15,864 nt of DNA. It comes from Firmicutes bacterium UBA4975. GTDB lineage: Bacteria; Bacillota; Proteinivoracia; UBA4975. The translations under genes and the position numbers were made by a program. A model generated the notes under the pieces. That model saw only the letters and a program-made list of their open reading frames with translations, did not search any database and was not told the DNA's origin. Positions 14,510 through 15,864 of this stretch are shown piece by piece. Location: NCBI GenBank assembly GCA_002397155.1, contig DGZR01000067.1, forward strand, positions 34,955 to 50,818, written 5' to 3'. The first letter of the stretch is position 1, and every line of letters starts with the position of its first letter.

Positions 14510-14518
14510 GTTCCTTTT
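14496..14518. terminator. Bidirectional terminator between rsmI and abrB
   Basis: AAAAGGAACT (14496-14505), loop GTG, AGTTCCTTTT (14509-14518): a symmetrical 10-bp stem with an A-run (14492-14499) on one side and T-run on the other. It can end rsmI transcripts on the plus strand and abrB transcripts on the minus strand. The rsmI stop lies within the hairpin and the abrB stop overlaps its edge. Confidence 0.8.
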
Positions 14519-14768
14519 AGAGGGTGTCTGGTTCCGGCATTTCGGCAAGGCATTTTACGCAGATGTTTTTGCCCTTGAAGTAAATGATTTGCCCGGCTTC
14601 GCCGCAAAAAATACAGGCGGGCGAATACTTCTTCAAGATGATTCTTTCACCATCAACGTAAATTTCGAGGGAGTCTTTCAAGTTGATGTCCAGGGTGCGG
14701 CGCAATTCGATGGGCAGTACAATCCGGCCAAGTTCGTCTACTTTGCGGACAATTCCTGTTGATTTCAA
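14517..14768 (-). CDS. abrB: AbrB family transition-state regulator
   Basis: An 83-aa SpoVT/AbrB-type transcription factor. The swapped-hairpin DNA-binding domain MKSTGIVRKVDELGRIVLPI, then ELRRTL, is almost identical to B. subtilis AbrB. The C-terminal part differs from Bacillus and matches the clostridial form, with two cysteine pairs, Cys52-Cys55 (CIFC) and Cys70-Cys73 (CVKC), that could bind a metal. AbrB represses post-exponential and sporulation genes during growth. The start codon is TTG at 14768, with GGGAGGGG on the coding strand (14782-14775) 6 bases upstream. It is convergent with rsmI and divergent from the MetRS-like gene, as in B. subtilis. Confidence 0.95.
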   Translation of the reverse strand: MKSTGIVRKVDELGRIVLPIELRRTLDINLKDSLEIYVDGERIILKKYSPACIFCGEAGQIIYFKGKNICVKCLAEMPEPDTL

Positions 14769-14804
14769 TGGGTTCCCCTCCCGTGATTAAATTATGTCTG
14801 CTCT

Positions 14805-14833
14805 AGTATACCAATTACTTCCAAAGAGGTCAA
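14805..14833 (-). promoter_or_regulatory. Sigma-A promoter of abrB
   Basis: On the minus strand, TTGACC (14833-14828) and TATACT (14810-14805) are separated by exactly 17 bases, and transcription would start near 14798. This promoter sits 28 bases from the divergent MetRS-like start codon, so AbrB binding here for autoregulation could affect both genes. Confidence 0.8.
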
Positions 14834-14861
14834 TAAGAAGGTTCAAGGGGGGAAAAGTTTT

Positions 14862-15864
14862 ATGTCCAGAAGATCAGCCAACATTTATGTCATCCCAGGC
14901 GGGCCTGAATCCCAATGGCACCAGCTTCCCGCCGACGCTTTGGCCAGGCAGAAAAGTTTGGCGGGCTGGGATGTTCGCTTGTTTTTGTCCCCGGGAGAAT
15001 TTTCTCGGGTCTTTAAAATGCGCTTTTCAACCGAGGAGTTTAAGGGGCCGGAGGGGGTCGTCTCCCACTTGGTCAGCCGCCTGGAACAGGCCGGCGTCCT
15101 CTACCGGGAGACAGGCCGGTTTTCTCTGTGTCCAACCTGCGGCGGGACAGCAGGAAAACCGGGTCCCTGCCTGCGCTGCGGAAGTGAAGTTGTTGAGGGA
15201 GACGCCCTTTGGCAAATGAGGCTCGGGCCCTTGCCCGAAGCCCTTCCCCCCCTGGCCAACCAGATTCACCCTCCCCACCGCAGGGAACCGGTGCTGGCCG
15301 ATATCAGCCGACTGCTGCCGGGGGTCGTCCCGGCCGCTTTAGAGTCCTCCCAGGGCACAATCCTGCCCGGGGATTGGCTGGGTGCCCTGGCCGCCGTTTT
15401 AGCCGGGTGCGGCTATCCCGGCGACGAAGGCGGGCAAAAACTCTTGGCGGCGACCTATATTTTCCTGCCCCCAGAAAAGAGCAGCTACATATTGTACTGG
15501 ACTCACCTCCTCAAAGCCCTACGCCTCCCCGAACCGGGGGGTTTCATCTGCCACGGCCCTTTCCGGGTTCTGGACAGGCGGCAGCAGGAGGTCAGCCCCT
15601 TGCTTTTGGCCCAGAATTACGGACAGGAAAGCATCCGGTATTTTCTCCTGGCCGTCAATACGGCCCCGGGGGAAAACACTTACACCGAAGAAAAAGTAAT
15701 CCAGAGAATAAACCACGACTTGGCCAACGACTTGGGCAACCTGGTGGCCAGAATCATTACCCTGGTATCTCAGTATGCCGGAGAAATGGTGCCCAGGCCC
15801 AACCTCCTCACCCGGCAGAGCGCTGACCTGGAGCTTCGGGAGCGAGCCCTGGAAACGCCGACAA
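14862..15864 (+). CDS. Methionyl-tRNA synthetase-like pseudoenzyme at the metS locus (partial, 3' end outside window)
   Basis: An open frame of 334 codons to the window end, starting at ATG 14862 with an AAGGGGGGAA tract about 8 bases upstream. It aligns by eye with bacterial MetRS. Retained features: ADALARQKSLAGWDV (residues 24-38) corresponds to the conserved AADxLARYxRLxGxDV; a zinc knuckle Cys90/93 and Cys103/106; ICHGPFRVLD (229-238) corresponds to FxHGWLxxDG; NYGQESIRYFLL (252-263) to EYGVDALRYFLL; and RINHDLANDLGNL (282-294) to the start of the helical anticodon-binding domain. Lost features: the HIGH motif (the region is shortened to GGPESQWHQLP), the GTDEHG segment (SPGEFS at 43-48) and KMSKS (QQEVSP at 241-246). 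It should therefore be unable to activate methionine. Its place after abrB is that of metS in Bacillus. It could be a tRNA-binding or regulatory paralogue; the function is unknown. No plus-strand promoter of its own is obvious. Confidence 0.85.
   Translation, partial: MSRRSANIYVIPGGPESQWHQLPADALARQKSLAGWDVRLFLSPGEFSRVFKMRFSTEEFKGPEGVVSHLVSRLEQAGVLYRETGRFSLCPTCGGTAGKPGPCLRCGSEVVEGDALWQMRLGPLPEALPPLANQIHPPHRREPVLADISRLLPGVVPAALESSQGTILPGDWLGALAAVLAGCGYPGDEGGQKLLAATYIFLPPEKSSYILYWTHLLKALRLPEPGGFICHGPFRVLDRRQQEVSPLLLAQNYGQESIRYFLLAVNTAPGENTYTEEKVIQRINHDLANDLGNLVARIITLVSQYAGEMVPRPNLLTRQSADLELRERALETPT

Noticed and set aside
14445..14762. Plus-strand frame of 105 codons across the rsmI end and abrB
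   Set aside because: It crosses the bidirectional terminator and is antisense to abrB, whose sequence is strongly conserved.
14794..15826. Plus-strand frames at 14794-15219 and 15209-15826
   Set aside because: They are out of frame with the MetRS-like gene that starts at 14862 and runs open to the window end. Their products lack MetRS or other features. The MetRS-like frame has no stop in the window.
1..15864. tRNA or rRNA genes, CRISPR arrays, insertion sequences, att sites
   Set aside because: No such structure was found on reading both strands. In particular the rRNA operon that follows yaaL-bofA in Bacillus is not present.

Overview
The window looks like chromosomal DNA of a GC-rich, endospore-forming anaerobic member of the Firmicutes (class Clostridia in the broad sense, Peptococcaceae- or Moorella-like). 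The reasons are: the conserved low-GC Gram-positive gene order dnaX-ebfC-recR-yaaL ... gin-yaaO-tmk-yaaQ-holB-yaaT-yabA-yabB-rsmI-abrB-metS; sporulation genes (Gin/CsfB, a SpoVB-like flippase, the clostridial cysteine-bearing form of AbrB); a ferredoxin-dependent 2-oxoacid oxidoreductase; purine-rich Shine-Dalgarno sites; and many GTG and TTG starts. The species cannot be named from the sequence.

Layout. Positions 1-1518 (+) hold the end of dnaX, ebfC, recR and a yaaL/DUF2508 gene, closed by an intrinsic terminator at 1518-1543. A clear sigma-A promoter (1547-1576) then drives a structured leader of about 115 nt, a MinD/CobQ-like P-loop ATPase (1697-2356) and a four-subunit 2-oxoacid:ferredoxin oxidoreductase (alpha, beta, gamma, 2x[4Fe-4S] ferredoxin; 2420-5214), ending in a hairpin-T-tract terminator. 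A convergent SpoVB/MurJ-type lipid flippase lies on the minus strand (5245-6774). guaB (6911-8362) has its own promoter and is followed by the small anti-sigma-G gene gin. From 8682 to 14509 runs a tightly packed operon: a YaaO-type Orn/Lys/Arg decarboxylase, tmk, darA (yaaQ), holB, ricT (yaaT), yabA, yabB (trmN6-type) and rsmI, mostly overlapping or separated by a few bases. It converges on abrB (minus, 14517-14768) across a symmetrical bidirectional terminator.

The functions are mainly replication and repair (DnaX, HolB, RecR, YabA, Tmk), nucleotide supply (GuaB, Tmk), tRNA/rRNA methylation (YabB, RsmI), developmental regulation (RicT, DarA, Gin, AbrB) and low-potential electron metabolism (the oxidoreductase). 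The metabolic block between yaaL and gin sits where Bacillus subtilis has bofA and an rRNA operon.

The most unusual item is the last gene (14862 to the window end, +). It lies at the place normally held by metS/metG and is clearly derived from methionyl-tRNA synthetase: it keeps the zinc knuckle, the connection to the helical anticodon-binding domain and the RINxDLANDLGNL-type segment. It has lost the HIGH motif, the GTDEHG-type segment and the KMSKS loop. The frame is open for all 334 visible codons, so it looks like a maintained pseudoenzyme rather than a decaying pseudogene. I know of no described function for such a protein. No tRNA or rRNA gene, CRISPR array or insertion sequence was seen. 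No gene-free stretch exceeds 300 bases; the longest is the promoter and leader region at 1519-1696.
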